Of a stretch of 64,000 nucleotides of DNA, positions 8,413-16,840 are shown one piece after another (position 1 is the stretch's first letter; each line of letters begins with the position of its first letter). Both the position numbers and the translations under genes were made by a program. The stretch comes from Comamonadaceae bacterium OS-1 (GTDB taxonomy: Bacteria > Pseudomonadota > Gammaproteobacteria > Burkholderiales > Burkholderiaceae_C), in the NCBI GenBank assembly GCA_027923965.1, contig AP026969.1, positions 4,650,001 through 4,714,000 on the forward strand. The letters run 5' to 3'. The notes below the pieces were generated by a model. The model was not told the DNA's origin, made no database searches, and saw only the letters and a program-made list of their open reading frames with translations.

Positions 8413-8979
8413 ATGGCCAACCGCCTGACACAGATCGCCACCCGCACCGGCGACAACGGCACCACCGGCCTGGGCGACAACACCCGCGTCTCCAAAAACA
8501 GCCTGCGTGTGCACGCCATGGGCGATGTGGACGAGCTCAACAGCCACATCGGCCTGCTGCTGTGCGAACCCATGCCCGAGGGCGTGCGCACGCTGCTGGT
8601 GGAGGTGCAGCACCAGCTGTTTAACCTGGGCGGCGAGCTGTCCATCCCCGGCTTCGAGCTGCTCAAGCCCGAGGCCGTGCTGGCGCTGGACCAGGCCCTG
8701 GCCGAGCACAACGCCACGCTGCCCCGGCTGGCCGAATTCATCCTGCCCGCAGGCACCCGCGCCGCGTCGCAGGCCCACATCTGCCGCACCGTGGCCCGCC
8801 GCGCCGAACGCACCGTGGTGGCGCTGGAGCAGCAAGACGCGCTGAAAGACACGCCCCGGCACTACCTGAACCGGCTGAGCGATTTGCTGTTTGTGCTGGC
8901 CCGGGTGCTGAACCGCGTGGACGGCGGTGACGACGTGTACTGGAAGAGCGAGCGCATGGCCAGAACGGCCGAAGAATAG
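8413..8979 (+). CDS. PduO-type ATP:cob(I)alamin adenosyltransferase
   Basis: This enzyme transfers the adenosyl group of ATP to cob(I)alamin, forming coenzyme B12. The 188-residue protein has the N-terminal ATP-binding signature TRTGDNGTTGLGD at residues 10-22 and the family motifs LPRLAEFILPAG and CRTVARRAERTVV. Its length fits the single-domain PduO/MMAB group. A 62-bp palindrome fills the promoter region, and a dispersed hairpin repeat follows two bases after the stop. No other cobalamin gene is nearby. Confidence 0.93.
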   Translation: MANRLTQIATRTGDNGTTGLGDNTRVSKNSLRVHAMGDVDELNSHIGLLLCEPMPEGVRTLLVEVQHQLFNLGGELSIPGFELLKPEAVLALDQALAEHNATLPRLAEFILPAGTRAASQAHICRTVARRAERTVVALEQQDALKDTPRHYLNRLSDLLFVLARVLNRVDGGDDVYWKSERMARTAEE

Positions 8980-8981
8980 TA

Positions 8982-9038
8982 GTGAAATATGCCTCTAGCG
9001 CCCATTCCATGCGCGTAAGTAGCTACTAATTACATAGC
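8982..9038 (+). repeat. Dispersed 3'-end hairpin repeat, copy 3
   Basis: It begins two bases after the cobalamin adenosyltransferase stop and reads in the sense direction. The core is CTCTAGCGCCCATTCCATGC, with a tail AGTAGCTAC ending in CATAGC. Confidence 0.8.
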
Positions 9039-9049
9039 GTAGTTGACGC

Positions 9050-9081
9050 CCCCTCCCCGGCCAGCCCTTGCCGGGGTGGGG
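9050..9081. terminator. GC-rich hairpin between convergent genes
   Basis: CCCC-T-CCCCGGC pairs with GCCGGGG-T-GGGG around an eight-base loop. It lies between the convergent adenosyltransferase and gamma-glutamyltransferase genes and could act as a bidirectional terminator. It lacks a T-tract, so intrinsic termination is uncertain. Confidence 0.4.
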
Positions 9082-9089
9082 CGAGGGGA

Positions 9090-11069
9090 CTACGGCTTCA
9101 CGCCATCGCCCAGCACCAGCCCTTCGCGGCGGGGGTCGGCGCCGCCGACCAGGCCGGTGGCGGTTTTGATGATGGTGCTGGTGCCGCTGGACTGTGCCGC
9201 CACCGATACGGTGTGGCCCATGCCGCGCAGGGTGGTGACCAGCGCGTCGTTGGCGCCGTTGCTGGTGGCGTCGATGGCAGGGTGCTCACCGCCGATGCCG
9301 GTGGTGGCGCTGTTGGCTGCGCCAAAGTTCACCATCGAGGTGGCTTGCTGGGCGTTCATGCCCCAGTCGAGTGCGCTGACCAGGGTCTTCACCACAAACT
9401 GGATGATGGCGGCACCGCCGGGCGAGCCGGTGGCCATGACCAGGTCGCCCTGGCTGCCGTCGGCGGCCTTGGCAAACACCAGGGTGGGGGCCATGGAGCT
9501 GCGTGGGCGTTTGAGCGGGCCGACCCGGTTGGCGATGGGGCCGTTGCTGTCCGACGGGTCGAACGAGAAGTCGGTCAACTGGTTGTTCAGCAAAAAACCC
9601 TTGGTCATGTGGAACGAACCCATGGAGCTTTCCACCGTGGTGGTCATCACCACGGCGTTGCCGTCTTTGTCGATGATGGACATGTGGGTGGTGCCTTTGC
9701 CCTCGGTGGCGCTGGAGCCTAGGGCGGTGGGGGCGGCAAATACCCCCGCGGTGGCCACGCCCATGCTGCGGTCGAAGCGGATCAGGCTGGCACGGCTGCG
9801 CAGGTAGTCTTTGTTGAGCATGGAGCTGATGCCGTTGCCGGGCAGGCTGACGAAGTCGGTGTCGGCCACGTACATGTTGCGGTCGGCGTAGGCCAGGCGC
9901 TCGGCCTCGCTGACCAGGTGTACGCCCATCACCGTGGGCTTGCCGCCGTCCAGCGTGAGGCTGGCAGGGGCGAAGTTGGACATGGCGTAGTTCTCCAGCA
10001 TGCCCAGGGTTTGCGCCACCGCAATGCCGCCGGACGAGGGTGGCGGCATGCCGCAGACCCAGTACGCGCGGTAGGTGCTGCACACCGGGGTGCGGCGCAC
10101 GGCGGTGTAGTTGGCCAGGTCGCTCATCTCGGTCAGGCCGGGGGTGATGGTGGTGGTGACTCCGTTGCTGACCTTGATTTTGTCCACAATGGCCTGGGCG
10201 ATGGGGCCGGTGTAGAACGCGTTGGCACCGCCGGTGGCGATGGCGTTGAGGGTCTCGGCATAGGCGGGGTTCTTCAGCACCGTCTTCAGGGTTTTGGAGG
10301 TGCCGTCGGCATTCAGGAAGTAGGCCGTGGCCTCGGAATCGTTGAGCAGGCTGGTGCGGTTGAGCTCGATGGCATCGGCCAGGCGGCCACTGATCTGGAA
10401 GCCGTCGGTGGCCAGTTTGGCGGCGGGCTGGAACAGCGTTTTCCACGGCAGCTTGCCGTTGTCCTGGTAGGCCAGCTCCAGCATGCGCACGGCACCCGGC
10501 GTGCCGATGGAGCGGCCACTGGCGCGCACGCCGCTGAAGCTGGTGGCCGAGGTGGAGCCGGCCGGGGCGGGCAGGGGCCGGGCGGTGTTGGTGTCGCTGA
10601 TCTGGCGCAGGTAGTTTTCGGTGGCGGCGGCGGGCGCTTGTTCGCGGCCGTCGTAGCTTTGCACCACTTTGGTGGTGGCGTTGTAGTGCAGCATGAATGC
10701 GCCGCCGCCCAGGCCGGACGACTGCGGCTCGACCAGGCCCAGCACCGCCTGCACGGCCACGGCGGCATCCACCGCCGAGCCACCGTCTTTCAGCACCTTG
10801 CAGCCCGCCTGTGTGGCCAGCGGGTTGGCGGTGACCACCATGTATTTTTTGGCGCTGACGGCGGTTTTGCCGCTGCGGTAACCGGAGGCGGGCTCGGGGA
10901 TGGCCGGGTCGCCGGGCAGCCCGGAGCCGACGGTGACCTCGCCGGAGCTGGTGCTTTGCAGGCACGCGGTGTCTGCCGGGTCGTCGCCTCCGCCGCAGGC
11001 ACTGAGCACCAAGGCTGCGCCAAGGAGGGGCAAGCCCATCCACATTCTTTTGATTGCAACTGGTTGCAT
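9090..11069 (-). CDS. ggt: Gamma-glutamyltransferase, lipoprotein form
   Basis: The enzyme hydrolyses or transfers the gamma-glutamyl group of glutathione in the periplasm and matures by autocleavage into two subunits. The 659-residue protein has a lipobox LVLSAC ending at about Cys 25. The large subunit shows GLGGGAFMLHY and the small subunit begins at the nucleophile Thr of GTTHMSI, about residue 460. DKDGNAVVMTTTVESSMG and PGLTEMSDLANY are family motifs, and GMPPPSSGG is conserved in the large subunit. A lipid anchor and a length of about 660 are somewhat longer than the E. coli enzyme (580). It has no operon partner. Confidence 0.92.
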   Translation of the reverse strand: MQPVAIKRMWMGLPLLGAALVLSACGGGDDPADTACLQSTSSGEVTVGSGLPGDPAIPEPASGYRSGKTAVSAKKYMVVTANPLATQAGCKVLKDGGSAVDAAVAVQAVLGLVEPQSSGLGGGAFMLHYNATTKVVQSYDGREQAPAAATENYLRQISDTNTARPLPAPAGSTSATSFSGVRASGRSIGTPGAVRMLELAYQDNGKLPWKTLFQPAAKLATDGFQISGRLADAIELNRTSLLNDSEATAYFLNADGTSKTLKTVLKNPAYAETLNAIATGGANAFYTGPIAQAIVDKIKVSNGVTTTITPGLTEMSDLANYTAVRRTPVCSTYRAYWVCGMPPPSSGGIAVAQTLGMLENYAMSNFAPASLTLDGGKPTVMGVHLVSEAERLAYADRNMYVADTDFVSLPGNGISSMLNKDYLRSRASLIRFDRSMGVATAGVFAAPTALGSSATEGKGTTHMSIIDKDGNAVVMTTTVESSMGSFHMTKGFLLNNQLTDFSFDPSDSNGPIANRVGPLKRPRSSMAPTLVFAKAADGSQGDLVMATGSPGGAAIIQFVVKTLVSALDWGMNAQQATSMVNFGAANSATTGIGGEHPAIDATSNGANDALVTTLRGMGHTVSVAAQSSGTSTIIKTATGLVGGADPRREGLVLGDGVKP

Positions 11070-11210
11070 GGGGGCTTTCTATGGAGTGGTGTGGGGAATG
11101 GATGCTTGTCGTTATGGCGGTAAGCCATGTATACATTGAGCAAATTGCGTGCCCCAAAGTCAATGGGTAGAAAGCCCAGGAATGATCCCATGTGGGGTGG
11201 GTGTGTGCTG

Positions 11211-11260
11211 CGGTTTTTGTAGCTGGTTGCGCCGATTGAATGGGCGCTAGCGGCCTTTTT
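11211..11260 (-). repeat. Dispersed hairpin repeat, copy 4
   Basis: On the minus strand it reads GGCCGCTAGCGCCCATTC, then CAACCAGCTACAAAAACC, matching the family. Unlike most copies it lies in a divergent upstream region (between ggt and the Uma2 gene), not just after a stop codon. Confidence 0.65.
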
Positions 11261-11313
11261 GGCTTAAATTTTTGGCTGCCGCATAATCGGACATCACGCA
11301 CCCGAAAGCTGCC

Positions 11314-11871
11314 ATGGGACACGCCGCACCACTTTCTGTTTTCACCGCCACAGACTACCTCGTATGGGAACACGCGCAGACCGAACGCCACGAGTTTGTG
11401 GACGGCGAAGTGTTTGCCATGGCGGGGGCGGAGGACCGGCATGTCACCGTGTCATTGAATGTGGCCATGGCCTTGCGCCAGCACCTGAGCTGTAGCCCTT
11501 GCCGCACCTACATGAGCGACATGCGGGTCCACGTGGCGGCGGCCAACGGCTATTTTTACCCGGACGTGCTGGTGACTTGCAGCCCGGCAGACCAGGCCAG
11601 CCCCACCGTCAAAACCGAACCCAAGCTCATCATCGAAGTGCTGTCGCCCAGCACCGCCAGCTACGACATGGGGCTCAAATTTGCCCACTACCGCCGCCTG
11701 GACAGCCTGCAGGAATATGCCTGGATTGACGTGGACAACCGCACCGTCAACTGCTACCGCTTGGGTGCCGATGGCCTGTGGGTGCTGCATCCATTTGGCG
11801 AAGGTGAAACAGTAGTTCTGGCCAGCGTGAGGTTGGAGATTACGGCGGCGAAGCTGTTTGAAGAGGTTTAA
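11314..11871 (+). CDS. Uma2-family (DUF820) restriction-endonuclease-fold protein
   Basis: This is a 185-residue protein of the Uma2 family, which has a PD-(D/E)XK nuclease-like fold and no established function. Fold-consistent motifs are YLVWEHAQTERHEFVDGEVFAMAGA near the N-terminus (given here as a region, residues 14-38), PDVLVTC at about 82-88, LIIEVLSPSTA at about 106-116 and EYAWIDVDN. The acidic Asp and Glu residues in these motifs would form the metal site. Its 3' end overlaps the stop of the convergent LysR gene by four bases. The family is abundant in cyanobacteria and scattered in proteobacteria. Confidence 0.82.
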   Translation: MGHAAPLSVFTATDYLVWEHAQTERHEFVDGEVFAMAGAEDRHVTVSLNVAMALRQHLSCSPCRTYMSDMRVHVAAANGYFYPDVLVTCSPADQASPTVKTEPKLIIEVLSPSTASYDMGLKFAHYRRLDSLQEYAWIDVDNRTVNCYRLGADGLWVLHPFGEGETVVLASVRLEITAAKLFEEV

Positions 11872-12791
11872 CCAGCATGTGCCGCCCGCAAACACGCCTG
11901 CAGCGCCTTGGTCGCCCGTGACGGCTCGGGGCTGCGGCGCACGATGCCCAGGAAGCGGCAGTCGTAGCGAAACATCTCGGGCTGCAGCGCCCGCATCTGC
12001 CCCTTGTGCACAAACCGTTCCGCGTAGTGGTCGGGCAGAAAACCCAGGTAGTGGCCCGACAGGATCAGGGTGGCGATCGACTCCTGGTCGAAGCCGGTGG
12101 CGGTGCGGGGCAGGCGCACCCGCTGGGTGATTTCCATGTTGGGCGAGTGGTAGCCCAGTCCCGCAAACGGGTAGCGGCGCAGGCCGTCCCAGTCCAATGG
12201 TTCTGCGGTGTGCACCGCGTGCTGCGTGCCGCCGTAGAGCAGCATGGTTTCACCAAAAAGGTCGTCGTAGACCAGGCTGTCGGAGCTGCGGTGGCCGGGG
12301 ATCACACCCACCTGGAACTGGCCGTCGATGATGCCGCGCTCGATGGTCTGGATGGGGGCTACGTGCAGGCACAGGCGCACGTCCGGGGCCTGCGCGGCAA
12401 ACTGGGCGATGGCGGCGCTGATGCGGGCCTGCGGGTTGCTGGCGGTCTGGTCGAACACCGCCAGGTGGATCTCGCCGCCCATGCGCTGGTGCAGTGCGTC
12501 CACGCTGGCGCGAAACGCCTCGGCCCCGGCCAGCAGGCGCAGCGTCTCGGTGTAGATCTGCTGGCCCTCGGGCGTGAGCGCAAAGCCACTGCGGCCCCGG
12601 CGGCACAGGGTCAGGCCCAGGCGGGTTTCCAGGTCTTTGACGTGGCGGCTCACGGTGGAGGTGCCGATGTTCAGCTCCAGCTCGGCCGCGGCCATGCCCC
12701 CGCACTCGACCACGCTTTTGAACACCCGCAGCAGGCGGATGTCCATGTCGGTGAGTTGCCCCAGCACAGCCCGGTTCTTGGTTACTTGCAT
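11868..12791 (-). CDS. LysR-family transcriptional regulator
   Basis: This 307-residue LysR regulator has an N-terminal winged HTH with LLRVFKSVVECGG and NIGTSTVSRHVKDLETRLGL. A substrate-binding effector domain follows from about residue 105. An alternative start is the ATG at 12746 (MDIRLLRVF), which gives the more usual N-terminal length. It diverges from the transaminase gene with 92 bases between them, so it very probably controls that gene. The effector may be an omega-amino acid or its keto acid, which is an inference. Confidence 0.9.
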   Translation of the reverse strand: MQVTKNRAVLGQLTDMDIRLLRVFKSVVECGGMAAAELELNIGTSTVSRHVKDLETRLGLTLCRRGRSGFALTPEGQQIYTETLRLLAGAEAFRASVDALHQRMGGEIHLAVFDQTASNPQARISAAIAQFAAQAPDVRLCLHVAPIQTIERGIIDGQFQVGVIPGHRSSDSLVYDDLFGETMLLYGGTQHAVHTAEPLDWDGLRRYPFAGLGYHSPNMEITQRVRLPRTATGFDQESIATLILSGHYLGFLPDHYAERFVHKGQMRALQPEMFRYDCRFLGIVRRSPEPSRATKALQACLRAAHAG

Positions 12792-12883
12792 AAGTTGCTA
12801 ACTACAGAGTGGTATTTAACTCTTTATGAGAGTAACAGGGGCGGCCAGAATCCGCCTATTCTTTTTTCAATCCGGAGCGCGCC

Positions 12884-14242
12884 ATGGACATGACCGATAC
12901 CCAACAACTGCAGCAAGCTGCACGTCCCCGTACCGATGCCGCATGGCTCAACGCGCACTGGATGCCCTACACCGGCAACCGCAACTTCAAGGCCGACCCG
13001 CGCATCATCACCAGTGCCAAGGGCTGCTACTACACCGACATCGATGGCCGCCAGATCTTCGACGGCCTGTCCGGTCTGTGGTGTTCCGGCCTGGGCCATG
13101 GCCGCGCTGAGCTCACGGCAGCCGCCACCCGCCAGATGGCCACGCTGGACTACGCGCCTGCGTTCCAGTTCGGCCACCCGCTGTCGTTCGAGCTGGCCAA
13201 CAAGTTGGTCGAGCTGACCCCCGACGGCCTGGACCACGTGTTCTTCACCGGCTCCGGCTCGGAAGCCGCCGACACCTCCTTGAAGATGGCACGCGCCTAC
13301 TGGCGCACCAAGGGCCAGGCGAGCAAGACCCGCTTCATTGGCCGCGAAAAGGGCTACCACGGCGTGGGCTTTGGCGGCATTTCGGTGGGCGGCATCGGTG
13401 CCAACCGCAAGATGTTTGGCGAAGCCTTGCAGGCCGACCACCTGCCGCACACCCAGCTCAAGAGCAACGCCTTCTCGCGCGGCATGCCCAAGACCGGCGT
13501 GGAGCTGGCCGACGAACTGCTGGACCTGATCACGCTGCACGATGCCAGCAACATCGCGGCGGTGATCGTCGAGCCCATGTCCGGCTCGGCCGGTGTGGTG
13601 GTGCCGCCGGTGGGCTACTTGCAGCGCCTGCGCGAGATCTGCACTGCGCACAATATCCTGCTGATTTTTGACGAAGTGATCACCGGCTTTGGCCGCATGG
13701 GCGCGATGAGCGGGGCCGAGGCCTTTGGTGTCACGCCCGACATCATGAACGTCGCCAAGCAGATCACCAACGGCTCCCAGCCCATGGGCGCGGTGCTGGT
13801 CGCCAAAGAGATCTACGACACCTTCATGCACGCCGGTGCGCCCGATTACATGCTGGAATTTGCCCACGGCTACACCTACTCGGCCCACCCGGTCGCCTGC
13901 GCCGTGGCCCTGGCCACGCTGGACATTTTGGTGGCCGAAGACATGCCCCAGCGCGTGCGCGCCATCGCCCCGCATTTCGAAAACGCCGTGCACAGCCTGC
14001 AAGGTGCCAAGCACGTCACCGACATCCGCAACTACGGCCTGGCCAGCGGCATCACCCTGGCTGCCTACCCCGGCGAGCCCGCCCGCCGCCCGTATGAAGT
14101 GGCGATGGCGATGTGGAAGAAAGGCTTCTACGTGCGCTACGGCGCCGACACCATCCAGATGGCCCCGCCGTTCGTGGTCACGCCTGCCGAGATCGACAGC
14201 ATGGTGAATGCGCTGGGCGAGACGCTGAACGCCATGGGCTGA
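12884..14242 (+). CDS. Class III aminotransferase, beta-alanine/omega-amino acid:pyruvate type
   Basis: This 452-residue PLP enzyme most resembles omega-amino acid (beta-alanine):pyruvate transaminase, which converts beta-alanine and pyruvate to malonate semialdehyde and alanine. The Schiff-base lysine is K292 in NVAKQITNG. LLIFDEVITGFGRMG holds the PLP-binding Asp, and SGSEAADTSLKMA is the phosphate-binding segment. The N-terminal ARPRTDAAWLNAHWMPYTGN stretch is typical of this subgroup. A LysR gene diverges upstream. No malonate-semialdehyde dehydrogenase is adjacent, so the pathway is incomplete here. Confidence 0.9.
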   Translation: MDMTDTQQLQQAARPRTDAAWLNAHWMPYTGNRNFKADPRIITSAKGCYYTDIDGRQIFDGLSGLWCSGLGHGRAELTAAATRQMATLDYAPAFQFGHPLSFELANKLVELTPDGLDHVFFTGSGSEAADTSLKMARAYWRTKGQASKTRFIGREKGYHGVGFGGISVGGIGANRKMFGEALQADHLPHTQLKSNAFSRGMPKTGVELADELLDLITLHDASNIAAVIVEPMSGSAGVVVPPVGYLQRLREICTAHNILLIFDEVITGFGRMGAMSGAEAFGVTPDIMNVAKQITNGSQPMGAVLVAKEIYDTFMHAGAPDYMLEFAHGYTYSAHPVACAVALATLDILVAEDMPQRVRAIAPHFENAVHSLQGAKHVTDIRNYGLASGITLAAYPGEPARRPYEVAMAMWKKGFYVRYGADTIQMAPPFVVTPAEIDSMVNALGETLNAMG

Positions 14243-14254
14243 CCACCCGCCGGG

Positions 14255-14920
14255 CTACACCACCACCGTCTGCCCGGTTTGCGCACCCACTGCGGATGCC
14301 ACCTGGGCGTGGAAGTGGGCAATCTTTGCCGGGCCTTGGATGGCCTCCTGGATCAGGTAGCCCACCTTGTGGGTATAGCTGGACAGGAGGCTTTTTCCAT
14401 CGGGGGTGCTGCCATCCACGTACACATCCAGCTCAAAATTCGCCCCGTGGCGCGCCGAAGTGGTGAAGTTGGTGCTGCCGAAAATGGCAGCAGTGGCTTT
14501 GAAGAAGTCCAGTCCCCGCCCCGTGAGTCCAATCGCCTTGACATGCCATGCGACGGCTGCGTGAACGGTGATGGGAAGACACACATTGGCCAACTGCTGC
14601 TTCTGCAAATAGGCCATGCCAGTCTCGGCCACCAGCTTCGCCACATCGTCTTTGACTTTGCTCACCGTTACCGGATCCAGAATCCAGTCGTTGTCTTGGA
14701 ACTTCTTGAAAACCCCCACCAGCAAGACCAGTTCGCGGTCTGGGGCGGCCATGGTCCATTCCACGATGTCCAAAAACTCTTGCCGGATATGGGGTCCGGT
14801 AGAAATGCTGCCGGTCAGCAAATAGATGCGGCCCGGGTCCGTGCCCGGCTTCAGCACGTGGGCAAGATGGGCGGTGGTTTGCCTAGTGTTGGGACTCTGG
14901 GAGAGAAACTGGATCGTCAT
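14255..14920 (-). CDS. Phospholipase D-like (single HKD) protein
   Basis: This 221-residue protein has one recognisable PLD-type motif: WHVKAIGL at about residues 125-132, followed by AAIFGSTNFT and NFELDVYV. That is the H-x-K ... GSxN ... E pattern of PLDc_2 nucleases and hydrolases, which dimerise to form an active site. I chose the ATG at 14920. An in-frame TTG at 14959 would add 13 residues and is less likely. No signal peptide is visible, so it may be cytoplasmic. It converges with the transaminase gene. The substrate, DNA or lipid, is unknown. Confidence 0.65.
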   Translation of the reverse strand: MTIQFLSQSPNTRQTTAHLAHVLKPGTDPGRIYLLTGSISTGPHIRQEFLDIVEWTMAAPDRELVLLVGVFKKFQDNDWILDPVTVSKVKDDVAKLVAETGMAYLQKQQLANVCLPITVHAAVAWHVKAIGLTGRGLDFFKATAAIFGSTNFTTSARHGANFELDVYVDGSTPDGKSLLSSYTHKVGYLIQEAIQGPAKIAHFHAQVASAVGAQTGQTVVV

Positions 14921-14980
14921 AGCGCAGTAACCGCCAAGTGGATGAAGATGCAACCGCAATGGGCTGCCAAAGACAAGTGC

Positions 14981-15035
14981 TAAAAGAGCCTCTCGTGCTT
15001 ATTCTATAAGCACAAGCAGCTATTTATTTTGTAGC
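14981..15035 (+). repeat. Dispersed hairpin repeat, copy 5
   Basis: The arms CTCGTGCTTAT and ATAAGCACAAG flank a TCT loop, then come GCAGCTATT and TGTAGC. This copy points against the flanking minus-strand genes. Its tail contains the TAA stop codon of the TetR gene at 15024-15026. Confidence 0.85.
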
Positions 15036-15773
15036 TTTGGTACTGGCGGGCTTGCGCACCCGTTTGGCCACGGCCGGGCTGGCAGACACCGGGGTCAGCC
15101 GCGAAAAGATCGGTCCCTGTACATCGCCCAGCACCGGCAGCGGGGCGAAGGCAATGGCTTCGGCCTCGGCCTCGGGCAGGCCAAAGCCGGTCAGCACGCA
15201 GCGCATCATCTGCTCGGGGTGGTGGTCGTGGGTGGGCTCGGTCAGCATGGTCTCGATGCCGAAAAAGATGGTGCCCAGCACCACGTCGCGGGCCACCCGC
15301 ACGTTGTCGATCTTCAGGCGTTGCTGGGCAATGGCCTCCAGCAAATCGCGGTTCAGGTACACGTCGATCAACTGCCCGCGCGCCGCCACCCGGGTGCCCA
15401 CGCGGGTGATGAAGGCTCCCCACATCGGGTAGCGCAGGGCGGTTTGCATGTACAACCGCGAACCCGCCGAGAAGCGCGCCACCGGGTCGCTGAACTGCTG
15501 CACCGCCGGGTCCACCACCTGCAGGATTTCGTCGCTCATGCCACCGGCCACGGCCAGCAGCAGCTCCGAGGTGGTGCGGAAATAGTTGTAGAAAGTGCCG
15601 CGCGACACCTGGGCGGCGGCAATGAAATCTTCAATGGCCGCGGTGTCCGGCCCTTTTTCGGCCAGCACCGTCAGCGCGCTCTCGATCAGGCGCAGCCGCG
15701 TGGCCTCGCGCCGCTGCGCACCCACCCGCACACGGTGGTCTTCCACCCCTGGTTTCTCTTCCGCTTTGTTCAT
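15024..15773 (-). CDS. TetR-family transcriptional regulator
   Basis: This 249-residue regulator has a TetR HTH at about residues 30-75 with the recognition segment AAQVSRGTFYNYF, followed by a ligand-binding all-helical domain. The C-terminus is basic and its last codons (TKATK) and stop come from a dispersed repeat, so the original C-terminus may have been altered. It diverges from the aromatic catabolic operon across a 150-base region that contains nested palindromes at 15840-15878. It is therefore the likely repressor of that operon and of itself. Confidence 0.9.
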   Translation of the reverse strand: MNKAEEKPGVEDHRVRVGAQRREATRLRLIESALTVLAEKGPDTAAIEDFIAAAQVSRGTFYNYFRTTSELLLAVAGGMSDEILQVVDPAVQQFSDPVARFSAGSRLYMQTALRYPMWGAFITRVGTRVAARGQLIDVYLNRDLLEAIAQQRLKIDNVRVARDVVLGTIFFGIETMLTEPTHDHHPEQMMRCVLTGFGLPEAEAEAIAFAPLPVLGDVQGPIFSRLTPVSASPAVAKRVRKPASTKATK

Positions 15774-15839
15774 GGGCCAAGGTTACACGACGCGCCGCCG
15801 CACCTGCTGCGTACCAGGGAGTGGGTGAAAACCCCTATC

Positions 15840-15878
15840 AAATTGTGCAACTCGTCATATTGACGATATGTGCAATTT
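15840..15878. promoter_or_regulatory. Candidate TetR operator, nested palindrome
   Basis: TCGTCA-TAT-TGACGA at 15852-15866 is a perfect 6-bp inverted repeat. It sits inside a wider imperfect one formed by AAATTGTGCA (15840-15849) and TGTGCAATTT (15869-15878). It overlaps a possible -35 TTGACG. Its place between a TetR gene and the divergent operon is what an operator would show. Confidence 0.6.
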
Positions 15879-15923
15879 AAACAAAAATCCAATCATCGCT
15901 TCCCCACACCACCAGGAGACCCC

Positions 15924-16760
15924 ATGAAACTATTCCGCCACGGCCCCATCGGCCAAGAGAAACCCGGCGCTGTCGATGCCCACGGCCAACTGCGCGATCT
16001 GTCGCTGCTGGTGCCCGACCTGACCCCCGAATGGCTGGCCCCCGAGCGCCTGCAAGCCCTGGCTGCCATCGACCTGCAACGCATGCCCCTGGTGGCCGCA
16101 GACACGCGCATCGGCTGCCCGGTGAACGGCGTGCGCCAGTTTGTCGCCATCGGCCTGAACTACCGCAAGCACGCACTCGAGTCCGGCCACGACATCCCCA
16201 AGGAGCCGGTGGTGTTCACCAAGGCGCTGACCTCGCTGGCCGGCCCGAACGACGACGTGACCCTGCCCGAAGGCTCGGTCGCGGGCGACTGGGAAATCGA
16301 GCTCGGCATCGTCATCGGCAGCGTGGTGCGCCAGGTTTCCAAAGAGCAGGCCCTGGCCCATGTGGCGGGCTACGTGCTGGCCAACGACGTGTCCGAGCGC
16401 GACTGGCAGATCAAGCGCAACGGCCAATGGGGCAAGGGCAAGAGCTTCGACGGTTTCGGCCCCATCGGCCCCTGGCTGGTCACTGCCGACGAACTGCCCG
16501 ACCCGCAGACCATTCCGCTGGAGCTGCGCGTCAACGGCGAAGTGCGCCAGCGCAGCAACACCGCCGACATGATCTTCAACGTGGCCGAGGTCGTGTCCTA
16601 CCTCAGCCAGTTCATGACCTTGCTGCCTGGCGACGTGGTGATCACCGGAACCCCCGAAGGCGTGGGCCTGGGCATGAAGCCACCGCAGTTTCTGGCGCGC
16701 GGCGATGTGATGACGCTCTCGGCCGGCGTGCTCGGCACCCAGCGCCAACAGGTGCGCTAA
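15924..16760 (+). CDS. Fumarylacetoacetate hydrolase family protein
   Basis: This 278-residue FAH-family enzyme belongs to the group that hydrolyses, isomerises or decarboxylates ring-fission products. The catalytic core shows GLNYRKHALESG, then PNDDVTLPEGS, then DWEIELGIVIG, with the metal-binding Glu and Asp residues, and ITGTPEGVGLGM near the C-terminus. The ATG at 15924 follows AGGAG, while the frame upstream to 15870 has no similarity. It is the first gene of the TetR-controlled aromatic operon. In this pathway it probably acts on the product of the extradiol dioxygenase. Confidence 0.87.
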   Translation: MKLFRHGPIGQEKPGAVDAHGQLRDLSLLVPDLTPEWLAPERLQALAAIDLQRMPLVAADTRIGCPVNGVRQFVAIGLNYRKHALESGHDIPKEPVVFTKALTSLAGPNDDVTLPEGSVAGDWEIELGIVIGSVVRQVSKEQALAHVAGYVLANDVSERDWQIKRNGQWGKGKSFDGFGPIGPWLVTADELPDPQTIPLELRVNGEVRQRSNTADMIFNVAEVVSYLSQFMTLLPGDVVITGTPEGVGLGMKPPQFLARGDVMTLSAGVLGTQRQQVR

Positions 16761-16840
16761 ACCGCCCAAACCCTGTGTGAAAGATGCCGCCCGCAGAGGC
16801 GGTGGGGACAGCCACGTCCGCAAAAACGTTGGAGACAAAG

